NCBI RefSeq assembly: GCF_963677715.1
Contig: NZ_OY782495.1
Coordinates: 1,364,001 to 1,428,000, forward strand
DNA length: 64,000 bases
Direction of reading: 5' to 3'
DNA from: an uncultured Bacteroides sp.
GTDB lineage: Bacteria; Bacteroidota; Bacteroidia; Bacteroidales; Bacteroidaceae
The notes under the pieces are model-generated. The model was not told the DNA's origin. It made no database searches and worked only from the letters and a program-made list of their open reading frames with translations. Below are positions 10,113 through 19,837 of this stretch, piece after piece. A program made the translations under genes and the position numbers. The first letter of the stretch is position 1, and every line of letters starts with the position of its first letter.

Positions 10113-12008
10113 ATGGATTTTACAATATTGATACTTATACTTCCGATGTTCTCCTTCCTTATCTTAGGAATCGGAGGTAAATGGTTTAAACCCGTAGATG
10201 CAGGCCGACTGGGAACTCTTTCATTGGGATTGGTCACTGCGTTAAGTTACCTTACAGCCTGGTTTTACTTTACTGCCCCAAGAACAGCGGACGGAACATT
10301 TGCTACGCTTATGCCCTATAACTTTACGTGGCTTCCCTTTACCGAAACGCTCCATTTAGATCTGGGCATTTTTCTCGATCCTATCTCTGTGATGATGTTA
10401 GTCGTCATTTCCACCGTGTCACTTATGGTACATATCTACTCCTTCGGTTATATGAAGGGAGAAAAAGGATTTCAACGCTATTATGCCTTCCTTTCCTTAT
10501 TTACCATGTCAATGCTCGGTTTGGTTCTGGCAACCAATATTTTTCAAATGTACTTATTCTGGGAGTTGGTAGGCGTAAGCTCATACCTGCTCATCGGATT
10601 TTACTATACCAAACCTTCGGCTGTTGCAGCAAGTAAAAAAGCATTTATTGTTACCCGCTTTGCCGATTTAGGTTTTCTTATCGGAATCCTGTTATACGGA
10701 TATTACGGTGGAACATTCAGTTTTACACCCGACACGATGTCACTCCTCACCGGTGGCGCCGCCATGCTTCCATTGGCGTTGGGATTGATGTTCGTGGGAG
10801 GTGCCGGTAAAAGTGCCATGTTTCCTCTGCACATTTGGTTACCGGATGCCATGGAAGGACCAACACCTGTTAGTGCACTGATTCATGCTGCTACCATGGT
10901 AGTAGCAGGTGTATATCTGGTAGCACGCATGTTTCCACTCTTCATCGCTTATGCTCCCCATGTATTAGGAATGATCGGCTGGATTGGCGCATTTACTGCC
11001 TTCTTTGCCGCAAGCATCGCCTGTGTACAAACAGATATTAAACGTGTACTCGCTTTCTCCACCATTTCACAGATAGGCTTCATGATCGTTGCTTTAGGGG
11101 TATGTACCAGCATAGACCCACACGAAGGCGGATTGGGTTACATGGCTTCCATGTTCCACCTGTTTGCACACGCCATGTTTAAAGCATTACTTTTTCTGGG
11201 TGCAGGTAGCATTATCCATGCCGTGCACAGTAATGAAATGAGTGCGATGGGAGGATTGAGAAAATATATGCCCGTCACACACATCACCTTTCTTATTGCT
11301 TGTTTGTCCATATCCGGTATTCCTCCTTTTTCGGGATTCTTTTCAAAGGACGAAATACTCGCCGCCTGTTTCAAATATAGTCCGATAATGGGGTGGACCA
11401 TGGCCATAATTGCTGCCATGACAGCTTTCTATATGTTCCGCTTATACTATAACATTTTCTGGGGCAAAGAAAACACAGAATTACATGCCGCACACACACC
11501 TCATGAGAGTCCGCTGAGCATGACCTTCCCTCTCATGTTTCTGGCTGCCGTAACCTGTGTAGCCGGATTCATACCATTCGGAACATTTGTAAGCAGCAAC
11601 GGAGAAGCCTATCACATCCACCTCGAAGCAACGGTAGCCATCACCAGCGTAGTAATAGGAATCATCGCCATCGCACTGGCTACCTGGATGTATATGCGCC
11701 CGGCACAACCCGTAGCCGACATGTTAGGCAAACGCTTTGCCCGGTTGCACAATGCAGCTTCCAATCGTTTTTATATAGACGAAGTTTATCAGTTCGTTAC
11801 GCATAAAATTATTTTCGGTTGCATCTCCACTCCCATTGCCTGGTTTGACCGCCACGTTGTCGATGGCTTCTTCAATTTCCTCGCTTGGGCTACCCATGCT
11901 ACCAGCGATGAAATACGCGATTTGCAAAGCGGACAAGTACAGCAATATGCATTTGTATTCCTGCTTGGTACACTGACTCTGATTGTAACCCTATTATTGA
12001 CATTCTAA
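10113..12008 (+). CDS. nuoL: NADH-quinone oxidoreductase subunit L
   Basis: A 631-residue antiporter-like proton-pumping subunit. The N-terminal proton_antipo_N region is followed by the core (FWELVGVSSYLLIGFYY; KSAMFPLHIWLPDAMEGPTPVSALIHAATMV), which includes the conserved Lys and Glu of the pump channel. The C-terminal extension includes the long lateral-helix region. Spacing to nuoM is 13 bases. Confidence 0.96.
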   Translation: MDFTILILILPMFSFLILGIGGKWFKPVDAGRLGTLSLGLVTALSYLTAWFYFTAPRTADGTFATLMPYNFTWLPFTETLHLDLGIFLDPISVMMLVVISTVSLMVHIYSFGYMKGEKGFQRYYAFLSLFTMSMLGLVLATNIFQMYLFWELVGVSSYLLIGFYYTKPSAVAASKKAFIVTRFADLGFLIGILLYGYYGGTFSFTPDTMSLLTGGAAMLPLALGLMFVGGAGKSAMFPLHIWLPDAMEGPTPVSALIHAATMVVAGVYLVARMFPLFIAYAPHVLGMIGWIGAFTAFFAASIACVQTDIKRVLAFSTISQIGFMIVALGVCTSIDPHEGGLGYMASMFHLFAHAMFKALLFLGAGSIIHAVHSNEMSAMGGLRKYMPVTHITFLIACLSISGIPPFSGFFSKDEILAACFKYSPIMGWTMAIIAAMTAFYMFRLYYNIFWGKENTELHAAHTPHESPLSMTFPLMFLAAVTCVAGFIPFGTFVSSNGEAYHIHLEATVAITSVVIGIIAIALATWMYMRPAQPVADMLGKRFARLHNAASNRFYIDEVYQFVTHKIIFGCISTPIAWFDRHVVDGFFNFLAWATHATSDEIRDLQSGQVQQYAFVFLLGTLTLIVTLLLTF

Positions 12009-12021
12009 AGCACTAAATGAT

Positions 12022-13506
12022 ATGAACTTCTTATCTTTATTCGTACTAATTCCTCTACTGATGCTTGCCGGGCTTTGGATGTCAAAAAGCATCAAAGCCA
12101 TCAAAGGCGTAATGGTTACAGGAAGTACGGCCCTGTTGGTGTTGGCTGTTGCCCTTACCGGCATGTATCTCAACGAACGCGGAGCCGGTGATACTGCTGA
12201 AATGTTATTTCGTGCCGATGCCATCTGGTATGCCCCACTCCATATCGCATATTCGGTAGGTGTAGACGGCATCTCCGTAGCGATGCTGTTGCTAAGCGCC
12301 GTCATTGTATTTACCGGAACCTTTGCCTCCTGGCAGATGAAGGTGCAGACAAAGGAATACTTCCTTTGGTTCACCCTGCTTAGCATGGGGGTTTTTGGTT
12401 TCTTCATATGCATCGACCTGTTTACCATGTTCATGTTTTATGAAATAGCACTTATACCCATGTACCTGCTCATCGGTGTATGGGGAAGCGGACGCAAAGA
12501 ATATGCCGCCATGAAGCTAACCCTGATGCTAATGGGAGGCTCCGCCTTTCTGCTGATAGGTATTCTGGGTATATATTTTGGTAGTGGTGCTACCACCATG
12601 AACCTATTAGAAATAGCAAAACTACATAACATCCCCTTTGCGCAACAATGCATCTGGTTTCCGTTAACCTTTCTTGGTTTCGGCGTACTGGGCGCTCTGT
12701 TCCCGTTTCATACATGGAGCCCCGATGGCCATGCTTCGGCACCTACCGCCGTATCTATGCTCCACGCAGGCGTATTAATGAAACTGGGCGGATACGGATG
12801 TTTCCGTATCGCCATGTTCTTAATGCCCGAAGCAGCCAAAGAGTTGGGTTGGATATTCCTTATCTTAACCAGTATCAGTGTTATATACGGAGCCTTTAGT
12901 GCCTGTGTACAAACAGATTTAAAATACATCAACGCCTATTCTTCCGTAAGCCACTGCGGTTTGGTACTGTTCGCCATCCTGATGATGAACCAGACAGCCG
13001 CTACAGGAGCTGTACTCCAAATGCTTAGCCACGGACTGATGACAGCACTCTTCTTTGCCCTCATCGGCATGATCTACGGGCGTACACACACCCGGGATAT
13101 TCGTGAACTCGGTGGATTGATGAAGATTATGCCTTTCTTAAGTGTATGCTACGTCATTGCCGGTTTGGCTAACCTCGGATTACCGGGACTTAGTGGTTTT
13201 GTGGCCGAAATGACCATCTTTGTCGGTTCCTTCCAGCACTTTGATGCATTCCATCGCACCATGACCATTCTGGCCACTACCTCCATTGTTATCACAGCCG
13301 TTTACATTCTCCGTCTGGTAGGTAAAATACTCTACGGTCAAGTGGTTAACAAAGCGCATTTGAAGTTAACCGATGCAACCTGGGATGAACGTTTCGCCGT
13401 TATCTGCCTCATTATCTGTGTTGCCGGATTGGGTATGGCCCCTTGGTGGATCAGTCACATGATTGGTAATAGTGTACTGCCCATTGTTTCTCAATTAATA
13501 CGATAA
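12022..13506 (+). CDS. nuoM: NADH-quinone oxidoreductase subunit M
   Basis: A 494-residue antiporter-like membrane subunit. The signature regions FMFYEIALIPMYLLIGVWG, FPFHTWSPDGHASAPTAVSMLHAGVLMKLGGYG and the later HGLMTALFFALIG are typical of NuoM. It forms one of the three proton channels of the membrane arm. It follows nuoL by 13 bases and precedes nuoN by 15. Confidence 0.96.
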   Translation: MNFLSLFVLIPLLMLAGLWMSKSIKAIKGVMVTGSTALLVLAVALTGMYLNERGAGDTAEMLFRADAIWYAPLHIAYSVGVDGISVAMLLLSAVIVFTGTFASWQMKVQTKEYFLWFTLLSMGVFGFFICIDLFTMFMFYEIALIPMYLLIGVWGSGRKEYAAMKLTLMLMGGSAFLLIGILGIYFGSGATTMNLLEIAKLHNIPFAQQCIWFPLTFLGFGVLGALFPFHTWSPDGHASAPTAVSMLHAGVLMKLGGYGCFRIAMFLMPEAAKELGWIFLILTSISVIYGAFSACVQTDLKYINAYSSVSHCGLVLFAILMMNQTAATGAVLQMLSHGLMTALFFALIGMIYGRTHTRDIRELGGLMKIMPFLSVCYVIAGLANLGLPGLSGFVAEMTIFVGSFQHFDAFHRTMTILATTSIVITAVYILRLVGKILYGQVVNKAHLKLTDATWDERFAVICLIICVAGLGMAPWWISHMIGNSVLPIVSQLIR

Positions 13507-13521
13507 TCATAAAACAACGAT

Positions 13522-14961
13522 ATGGATTACTCACAATTTTTATACATGAAAGAGGAGCTATCGCTCATAGCAGTCATCGTCATCCTTTTTGTGGCCGACT
13601 TGTTCATGAGTGCCGACGCTCATAAAAAGGACGGGAAAGTTCATCTGAACACACTTTTACCGGTCGTTTTACTAACAATACACACCCTTATTAACCTCGT
13701 ACCCGGTACGGCGGCCGATGCTTTCGGAGGAATGTATCACTACGTACCGATGATGACCGTCATAAAGGCCGTGCTCAATGTAGGCACAATCATCGTTTTC
13801 CTTCTTGCCCACGAATGGTTGAAGCGAGAAGACACACGCATCAAACAAGGTGAGTTCTATGTACTTACTCTAAGCACCTTGCTGGGTATGTATTTCATGA
13901 TTTCCGCCGGACATTTCCTGATGTTCTTCATCGGACTAGAAACAGCTTCCATTCCTATGGCTGCACTGGTAGCTTTCGATAAGTATCGTCATCACTCTGC
14001 CGAAGCCGGAGCCAAATACATTCTGACCGCACTCTTTTCAAGCGGACTTTTGCTCTATGGCATTTCACTAATCTACGGTACGGTAGGTACGCTTTACTTT
14101 GAAGACATACCCGCCGGCATCATCGGCAACCCGATGCAGATAATGGCATTCGTATTCTTCTTTGCCGGTATGGGTTTCAAAATCTCACTCGTACCTTTCC
14201 ATCTGTGGACCGCCGATGTATATCAGGGAGCTCCCACAGCTGTAACCAGTTACTTAAGCGTTATCTCCAAAGGATCGGCCGCCTTCGTTTTAATGACGAT
14301 TCTAATCAAAGTGTTTGCTCCTATTGTTGCCGAATGGCAGGAAGTGTTATACTGGGTCATCATCGCCTCTATCACTCTGGCCAACCTCTTCGCTATCCGC
14401 CAACAAAATCTTAAACGCTTTATGGCCTTCTCGGCTATCTCTCAGGCCGGATATATCATGCTGGGAGTAATAGGCGGAAGCGCCGAAGGCATGACAGCGC
14501 TGGTATACTATGTATTGGTATATATGGTTGCCAATCTCGGTGTGTTCACCGTAATAGCCATCATAGAGCAACGCAGCGGAAAAATAGAAATGGACGATTA
14601 TAACGGGCTGTACCTCACCAATCCCAAGCTGGTTTTTCTGATGACACTCGCTTTGTTCTCACTGGCAGGCATCCCTCCGTTTGCCGGATTCTTCAGCAAG
14701 TTCTTTATCTTCATGGCTGCTTTCCGTTCCGGTTTTCATTTGCTGGTGTTCATTGCTTTGGTCAACACGGTCATTTCACTCTATTACTACCTGTTGATTG
14801 TAAAAGCCATGTATATTAACAAAAATGAAACACCTATTGCAACCTTCAAAAGTGATCTGTATAGTAAAGCAGGAATGATTATTTGCCTTGCAGGCATTAT
14901 TGCCATCGGCATTGCCAGCATTATATACGAATCTATAGATAAATTCAGTTTCGGAATGTAG
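13522..14961 (+). CDS. nuoN: NADH-quinone oxidoreductase subunit N
   Basis: A 479-residue antiporter-like membrane subunit, the last gene of the operon. The family core is seen in [19 protein letters not shown], then [29 protein letters not shown] and the [13 protein letters not shown] helix. A strong intrinsic terminator starts 25 bases after the stop, closing the nuo transcript. Confidence 0.96.
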   Translation: MDYSQFLYMKEELSLIAVIVILFVADLFMSADAHKKDGKVHLNTLLPVVLLTIHTLINLVPGTAADAFGGMYHYVPMMTVIKAVLNVGTIIVFLLAHEWLKREDTRIKQGEFYVLTLSTLLGMYFMISAGHFLMFFIGLETASIPMAALVAFDKYRHHSAEAGAKYILTALFSSGLLLYGISLIYGTVGTLYFEDIPAGIIGNPMQIMAFVFFFAGMGFKISLVPFHLWTADVYQGAPTAVTSYLSVISKGSAAFVLMTILIKVFAPIVAEWQEVLYWVIIASITLANLFAIRQQNLKRFMAFSAISQAGYIMLGVIGGSAEGMTALVYYVLVYMVANLGVFTVIAIIEQRSGKIEMDDYNGLYLTNPKLVFLMTLALFSLAGIPPFAGFFSKFFIFMAAFRSGFHLLVFIALVNTVISLYYYLLIVKAMYINKNETPIATFKSDLYSKAGMIICLAGIIAIGIASIIYESIDKFSFGM

Positions 14962-14985
14962 CACCCGAAGCTGAATTAAAAGATC

Positions 14986-15035
14986 AAAGCCTCCTGAAAG
15001 AGATGATTCTCATCTCTTTCAGGAGGCTTTTTCAT
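14986..15035 (+). terminator. Intrinsic terminator of the nuo operon
   Basis: A perfect 21-bp inverted repeat (14986-15006 and 15010-15030) with a 3-base loop is followed by a run of five T. It lies directly downstream of nuoN and upstream of the next promoter region, so it is a textbook Rho-independent terminator. Confidence 0.92.
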
Positions 15036-15163
15036 TCTCCCCAATCCGGCCTTTTCATGCATTACACACATTTGTAACACATCTGTCAATTAAATGTATA
15101 CACCCCGACTTAGCATTGTAATCTTATCCCCTCATCTTTGCAATGAAAAAGAAACGCATATAA

Positions 15164-17968
15164 ATGAGCATGAAAAAAGTATCAAAGAGAACCCTCTCTA
15201 TTATCGCACTATTAGTCCTCTTCTCAGGGGTAGTGTCAGCCTACACCATTAAGGGAACCATCAGGGACAAGAGTTCTAAAGAGCCTCTAACAGGAGCTAC
15301 AATTCAGGTTATCGGGACAGGTATCGGCGTTATAGCCGACGTAGACGGAAATTACAATCTGGTGGGATTGAAAACCGGAACGTACAATCTGGAAATTAAG
15401 TACGTATCTTACAGAACCATCCAAGTGAAAAACGTTAAGATTTCCAACGACTCTCCCGTTGTTCTTGATTTTGACATGGAGCCTGAAAGTCAACAACTGG
15501 GCGATGTTACAATAGTAGCACAAGTAAAGAAGAACACCGACTTAGCTATGATAAGTGACCAAAAAAGAAGTTTGGTTGTGCAATCGGGCGTCTCGGCTCA
15601 GCAAATAAGTAAAACTCAGGATAAAGATGCCTCGGAAGTGATTAAACGCATCCCGGGCATTTCTATTATAGATGAAAAGTTTGTGATGGTCCGCGGACTT
15701 TCTCAACGATATAATAACGTATGGATCAATAATAGTGCTGTGCCAAGTTCGGAACCGGATTCACGTGCATTTTCCTTCGATATAATCCCCAGTTCTCAAA
15801 TAGACAATATGGTGATTGTTAAATCGCCGGCACCGGAATACCCGGCCGACTTTACCGGTGGATTCATTATGATCAATACGAAAGATATGCCCAGTGAAAA
15901 CATGTTTAGCATCTCTCTAGGAACCAGCATCAATGACCAGACTCACCTTAAAGATTTTCTTTATAGCAAAGGAAGTGGCACCGATTTTCTAGGTTTTGAT
16001 AACGGACTTCGTTCGTTAAATGGCGGTATAAAGAGCCCAATGAATACTTTTGAAAACAACTCCAACCGAATAGACTTACAAAATAACAGTCTAAATAACG
16101 ATTGGACGCTACAGAGCAAAAAACCTATAAGCGATTTAAAAATCAATTTGAACTATGCCCATCGTTGGGAAACAGAAAGCGGACGTAAAATCGGCTTACT
16201 AGCCGCTTTGAACTACAGCAATACCTACAAGACCTATCTCAATATGGAAAATTCGCTGTTCGGTTCTTATGATACCACAAATGACCATTCTGTCTATTTG
16301 CGCAAAAGCACAGACAATCAATATAATAATGATGTACGCATAGGCGCTATGGTCAACTTAATGTACCAACCCAAGAACAGTCGCAATCATTACGAATTTA
16401 AGAATATTTTTAATCAGATAGGAAAAAATCGCTATACCAGCCGCTACGGATTCGATGCTCAAAGTAACAATGAAAAAAACTATGAATATTACTATTCAAG
16501 CCGAACCACTTACAACGGTCAGTTTACAGGCAAACATAGTTTTGACAATGGCAAACTGGATTGGAGTGCCGGATATTCCTATGCTAACCGTAACTTGCCG
16601 GACAGACGTCGTTACCTGTTGAACGATAATGACGAAACAGGAGTAATAGCTCTGACAACAGGTAATGATATCAGCCGCGAATTTACCAGCTTAAACGAAC
16701 ATATTGCTTCAGCAAATATTAATTACCAACGTGACTTTCAATTTGGTGACTTCACCCCTACTTTAAAGGTAGGAGGTTACGGAGAATACCGTGCACGTAC
16801 CTACAACACCCGTCAATTCTGCTATGGATGGGGTGATGACATGCCTTCAGGATTCAAACACTTCGACGTCCCCACTCAACTGATGCAGGATGAAAATTAC
16901 GGAGAAAACAAACTTTTCATGTACGAAATCGTACGCAAAACTTATGACTATTCAGGCAACAACCGTTTGGGAGCCGGATATGTGGGTACTAATCTACCTC
17001 TAAGTGCACGCATTAATGTATATGCAGGTGCTCGTTACGAATATACCAAGATGGAACTAGTTCGAAACACTCGTGATGACGTGGAAAGTCACCGCAGTAT
17101 GTATTACACTTACAATGACTTATTTCCCTCTGCTAATGCAACATATAAACTCACCGACAAACAACAATTGCGCCTTTCTTATGGAAAATCGGTCAATCGC
17201 CCCGAATTCCGTGAAGTATCAACATCGGTATATTACGATTTCGATTTAGCTTCAAATGTAGAGGGGAACCCTTCACTAAAGCCCGCTTACATACATAATA
17301 TTGATTTTCGCTACGAATGGTATCCATCTGCCGGAGAATCAATTTCTTTTGCTCTATTTTATAAGCATTTCGATTCTCCTATTGAATGGACCTATACCGT
17401 AAACGGGGGAACAGACCTCACTTATTCCAACAAAAATGCAAAGGCCGCTAACAATTACGGCATGGAAGTAGATCTACGCAAGAGTTTAGACTTTATCGGT
17501 CTGACTCATTTTAGTTGGTCATTCAACGGATCACTAATCAAAAGCAGGGTCGAATTTGAAAAAGGTAGTAAAGAAGAAAACCGTCCTATGCAAGGACAAT
17601 CTCCTTACTTAATCAACACCGGCATCTTCTATGAGCATCCTACAAAACAATTTAATATTGCCGTCTTATATAACCGTATCGGTAAACGTATCATAGGCGT
17701 AGGACGTACGGTAGGAACAAGTGGCGATCAAACGGTAAACGTCCCAAACTCTTACGAAATGCCTCATGATGCTATTGATCTTTCTATTAGCAAAAAAATA
17801 GGCAAGATGGAAATCAAAGCAGGAGTACGCGATCTATTAGCACAACGTGTTAACTTCAAGCAATTCGGAAGTGTATACAATGCAGGTCAAAAGATTGAAT
17901 ACGAAGAAATCACCAAGAGCTACAAGCCCGGACGGAATTTCAACCTTTCTATGAGTTATTCTTTCTAA
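15164..17968 (+). CDS. TonB-dependent outer-membrane receptor with carboxypeptidase-regulatory-like domain
   Basis: A 934-residue outer-membrane beta-barrel importer. A signal peptide (to about residue 27) is followed by a carboxypeptidase-D regulatory-like fold (residues 28-110, TIKGTIRDKSSKEPLTGATI) and a plug domain (about 140-250, with VRGLSQRYNNVWINNS). A barrel follows, ending in the typical C-terminal SMSYSF. It has the N-terminal extension of SusC-like proteins, but no SusD-like gene follows. Instead it is followed after 45 bases by a lipoprotein gene. The substrate is not evident; it energises through TonB/ExbBD encoded elsewhere. CATCTTTG at about 15133 resembles a Bacteroides -7 element upstream. 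Confidence 0.9.
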   Translation: MSMKKVSKRTLSIIALLVLFSGVVSAYTIKGTIRDKSSKEPLTGATIQVIGTGIGVIADVDGNYNLVGLKTGTYNLEIKYVSYRTIQVKNVKISNDSPVVLDFDMEPESQQLGDVTIVAQVKKNTDLAMISDQKRSLVVQSGVSAQQISKTQDKDASEVIKRIPGISIIDEKFVMVRGLSQRYNNVWINNSAVPSSEPDSRAFSFDIIPSSQIDNMVIVKSPAPEYPADFTGGFIMINTKDMPSENMFSISLGTSINDQTHLKDFLYSKGSGTDFLGFDNGLRSLNGGIKSPMNTFENNSNRIDLQNNSLNNDWTLQSKKPISDLKINLNYAHRWETESGRKIGLLAALNYSNTYKTYLNMENSLFGSYDTTNDHSVYLRKSTDNQYNNDVRIGAMVNLMYQPKNSRNHYEFKNIFNQIGKNRYTSRYGFDAQSNNEKNYEYYYSSRTTYNGQFTGKHSFDNGKLDWSAGYSYANRNLPDRRRYLLNDNDETGVIALTTGNDISREFTSLNEHIASANINYQRDFQFGDFTPTLKVGGYGEYRARTYNTRQFCYGWGDDMPSGFKHFDVPTQLMQDENYGENKLFMYEIVRKTYDYSGNNRLGAGYVGTNLPLSARINVYAGARYEYTKMELVRNTRDDVESHRSMYYTYNDLFPSANATYKLTDKQQLRLSYGKSVNRPEFREVSTSVYYDFDLASNVEGNPSLKPAYIHNIDFRYEWYPSAGESISFALFYKHFDSPIEWTYTVNGGTDLTYSNKNAKAANNYGMEVDLRKSLDFIGLTHFSWSFNGSLIKSRVEFEKGSKEENRPMQGQSPYLINTGIFYEHPTKQFNIAVLYNRIGKRIIGVGRTVGTSGDQTVNVPNSYEMPHDAIDLSISKKIGKMEIKAGVRDLLAQRVNFKQFGSVYNAGQKIEYEEITKSYKPGRNFNLSMSYSF

Positions 17969-18013
17969 AAACTAAAATTCCAAATAAGAATTAACTAAAA
18001 ACAAAAAAATGTT

Positions 18014-19591
18014 ATGAGACGAATGAAAATGAACGTAATGAAATGGAGCAGTCTTTTCTTTATGGCTGTAGCCCTTACCGCTATGAGTAGTTGTAGCGAT
18101 AATAATGACAATGGGGATACTGATACGACTGACCCAGTGATAACTTACCCTACCACTGGTGATTATGCTAATATTGCTACCAGCGAAGGAGTTTTGTTTA
18201 ACAATGAAACACAAATTGGTAATGGTGACAAAGAATTTTGTTTTACCGGTAAGCAAACAATCAAAAAAGGAACTTATTCCTTGAAAGGTTGGGTATATGT
18301 GCGTCCTGGTGCTGAACTTACAATTGAAGCCGGTACTATCATTAAAGGAGATAAAGCCACACAAGCAGCTCTTATCATAGAACCAGGAGCTAAAATTTAT
18401 GCGGAAGGAACAGCGTCCTCTCCCATTGTGTTTACCTCTGCACAAGCCGCAGGAAGTCGTCGGCCAGGAGATTGGGGTGGATTGATTATTTGTGGTAACG
18501 GTTTGAACAACAATACCGGGGGACAGCAAATTGAAGGTGGTCCGAAAACCATGCATGGTGGTAATATAGCCGACGACAACTCTGGTGTATTACGCTATAT
18601 CCGCGTAGAATTCGCCGGCTACCCTTTCCAAAAAGATAAAGAAATCAATGGTATCACCTTTGGTTCTGTAGGTAGCGGTACCACAGTCGACCACTTGCAA
18701 GTATCTTACTCTAATGATGATTCTTACGAATGGTTCGGTGGTTCTGTAAACTGTAAATACCTCATTGCTTACAAAGGTTGGGATGATGATTTTGATACTG
18801 ACAACGGCTTTAGCGGGCACGTTCAGTTCGGCCTTTCCGTACGCGATCCACGTATCGCAGATACCTCACAATCCAATGGATTCGAATCGGATAATAACGC
18901 AAACGGCGATGATATAACTCCGTACACTAAGTGTGTATTCAGTAATATGACTTTCATTGGACCAATGACTCAAAAGAACTTAACGGCAGGCTTTGTTAAC
19001 GATGATACCTACATCACTGCAGGAACAATGAAACCTGACAACGAAGCAGCTCTTGGAAAATTCCAAGCATCCATGCATATCCGTCGAAACAGTAAACTTA
19101 ACTGTTACAATTCGGTCACACTTGGCTGGCCCATCGGCTTAATCATTGATGGTGAAAAAGGAAACTGCCGCGCGTATGCTACTAATGGCGATATCAAGTT
19201 ACAGAATGTATTCTTTGCAGGCATGGCCGTTACCGGTACAGACTACAATAAAAAGTATGAAGACGAATTGGGCACTTGGGCTTTAGTAGGCGGGGTAAAC
19301 ACAATTTCATACGATTCTTCTCAACCTTCGTTCTCTACAACCTTCTTCAAAAGCCAAAGCGGTTGTCAATGGGGTCTCACCGAAGCTCAGTTGAATCTGA
19401 GTGATCCTAAGAGCGTTGGACAAAACTACTGCCCTGCAAGTGGTAGCCCACTTTTAAACGCAGCCAGCTTCTCCGGACTTACCAGTTCTTTCATGAATAC
19501 CAATGTAACTTATGTCGGTGCTTTCAGCGGCGCAAGTGATACTTGGATGGATGGATGGACAAATTTTGATCCTGAAAACACAGCTTATTAA
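18014..19591 (+). CDS. Exported lipoprotein partner of the TonB receptor (beta-helix-like), paralogue 1
   Basis: A 525-residue protein beginning with a lipoprotein signal (hydrophobic stretch then MSSCSDNNDN near residue 32) and an acidic, Asp/Asn/Thr-rich linker typical of surface-exposed Bacteroidetes lipoproteins. The body contains repeated beta-rich segments such as GTYSLKGWVYVRPGAELTI, RPGDWGGLIICGNG and GWDDDFDTDNG, suggestive of a right-handed beta-helix or similar repetitive fold. It is clearly homologous to the next gene. Position right behind the TonB receptor suggests a surface ligand-capture role like that of SusD, but it is not SusD-like in sequence. Function unknown. Confidence 0.75.
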   Translation: MRRMKMNVMKWSSLFFMAVALTAMSSCSDNNDNGDTDTTDPVITYPTTGDYANIATSEGVLFNNETQIGNGDKEFCFTGKQTIKKGTYSLKGWVYVRPGAELTIEAGTIIKGDKATQAALIIEPGAKIYAEGTASSPIVFTSAQAAGSRRPGDWGGLIICGNGLNNNTGGQQIEGGPKTMHGGNIADDNSGVLRYIRVEFAGYPFQKDKEINGITFGSVGSGTTVDHLQVSYSNDDSYEWFGGSVNCKYLIAYKGWDDDFDTDNGFSGHVQFGLSVRDPRIADTSQSNGFESDNNANGDDITPYTKCVFSNMTFIGPMTQKNLTAGFVNDDTYITAGTMKPDNEAALGKFQASMHIRRNSKLNCYNSVTLGWPIGLIIDGEKGNCRAYATNGDIKLQNVFFAGMAVTGTDYNKKYEDELGTWALVGGVNTISYDSSQPSFSTTFFKSQSGCQWGLTEAQLNLSDPKSVGQNYCPASGSPLLNAASFSGLTSSFMNTNVTYVGAFSGASDTWMDGWTNFDPENTAY

Positions 19592-19630
19592 TCAGCCGCA
19601 AGTCTGAAAACAAGACACTAAAATAAAAGG

Positions 19631-19690
19631 GCGTCTTCTTACCTAAGCTCCATCTATGCGTGGTTTCTTGGTAATGAAGACGCTCATTTT
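19631..19690 (+). terminator. Probable terminator after the first lipoprotein gene
   Basis: Inverted repeat 19631-19643 and 19670-19683 (GCGTCTTC...GAAGACGC with one bulged base in the inner TTACC/GGTAA part), a 26-base loop, then CATTTTAT. The loop is longer than usual. Downstream, before the next gene, TACATTTA (near 19765) resembles a -7 element, so the second paralogue may have its own promoter. Confidence 0.55.
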
Positions 19691-19837
19691 ATATATAAAA
19701 TAATTCTTTCTAATAATAAAGGAATCAAAAACGATCTTTCATTTGTTCATACTCAAAGAGTAAATACATTTAGCCCTTTCGTAAGAGAAAGGAATTTAAA
19801 ACAACACAATTAATTGATTCTTTTAATGACTAACCGA

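Noticed and set aside
15164-17968. Calling the TonB receptor a SusC of a polysaccharide utilisation locus
   Set aside because: No SusD, glycoside hydrolase or sugar regulator accompanies it; the following lipoproteins belong to a different family.
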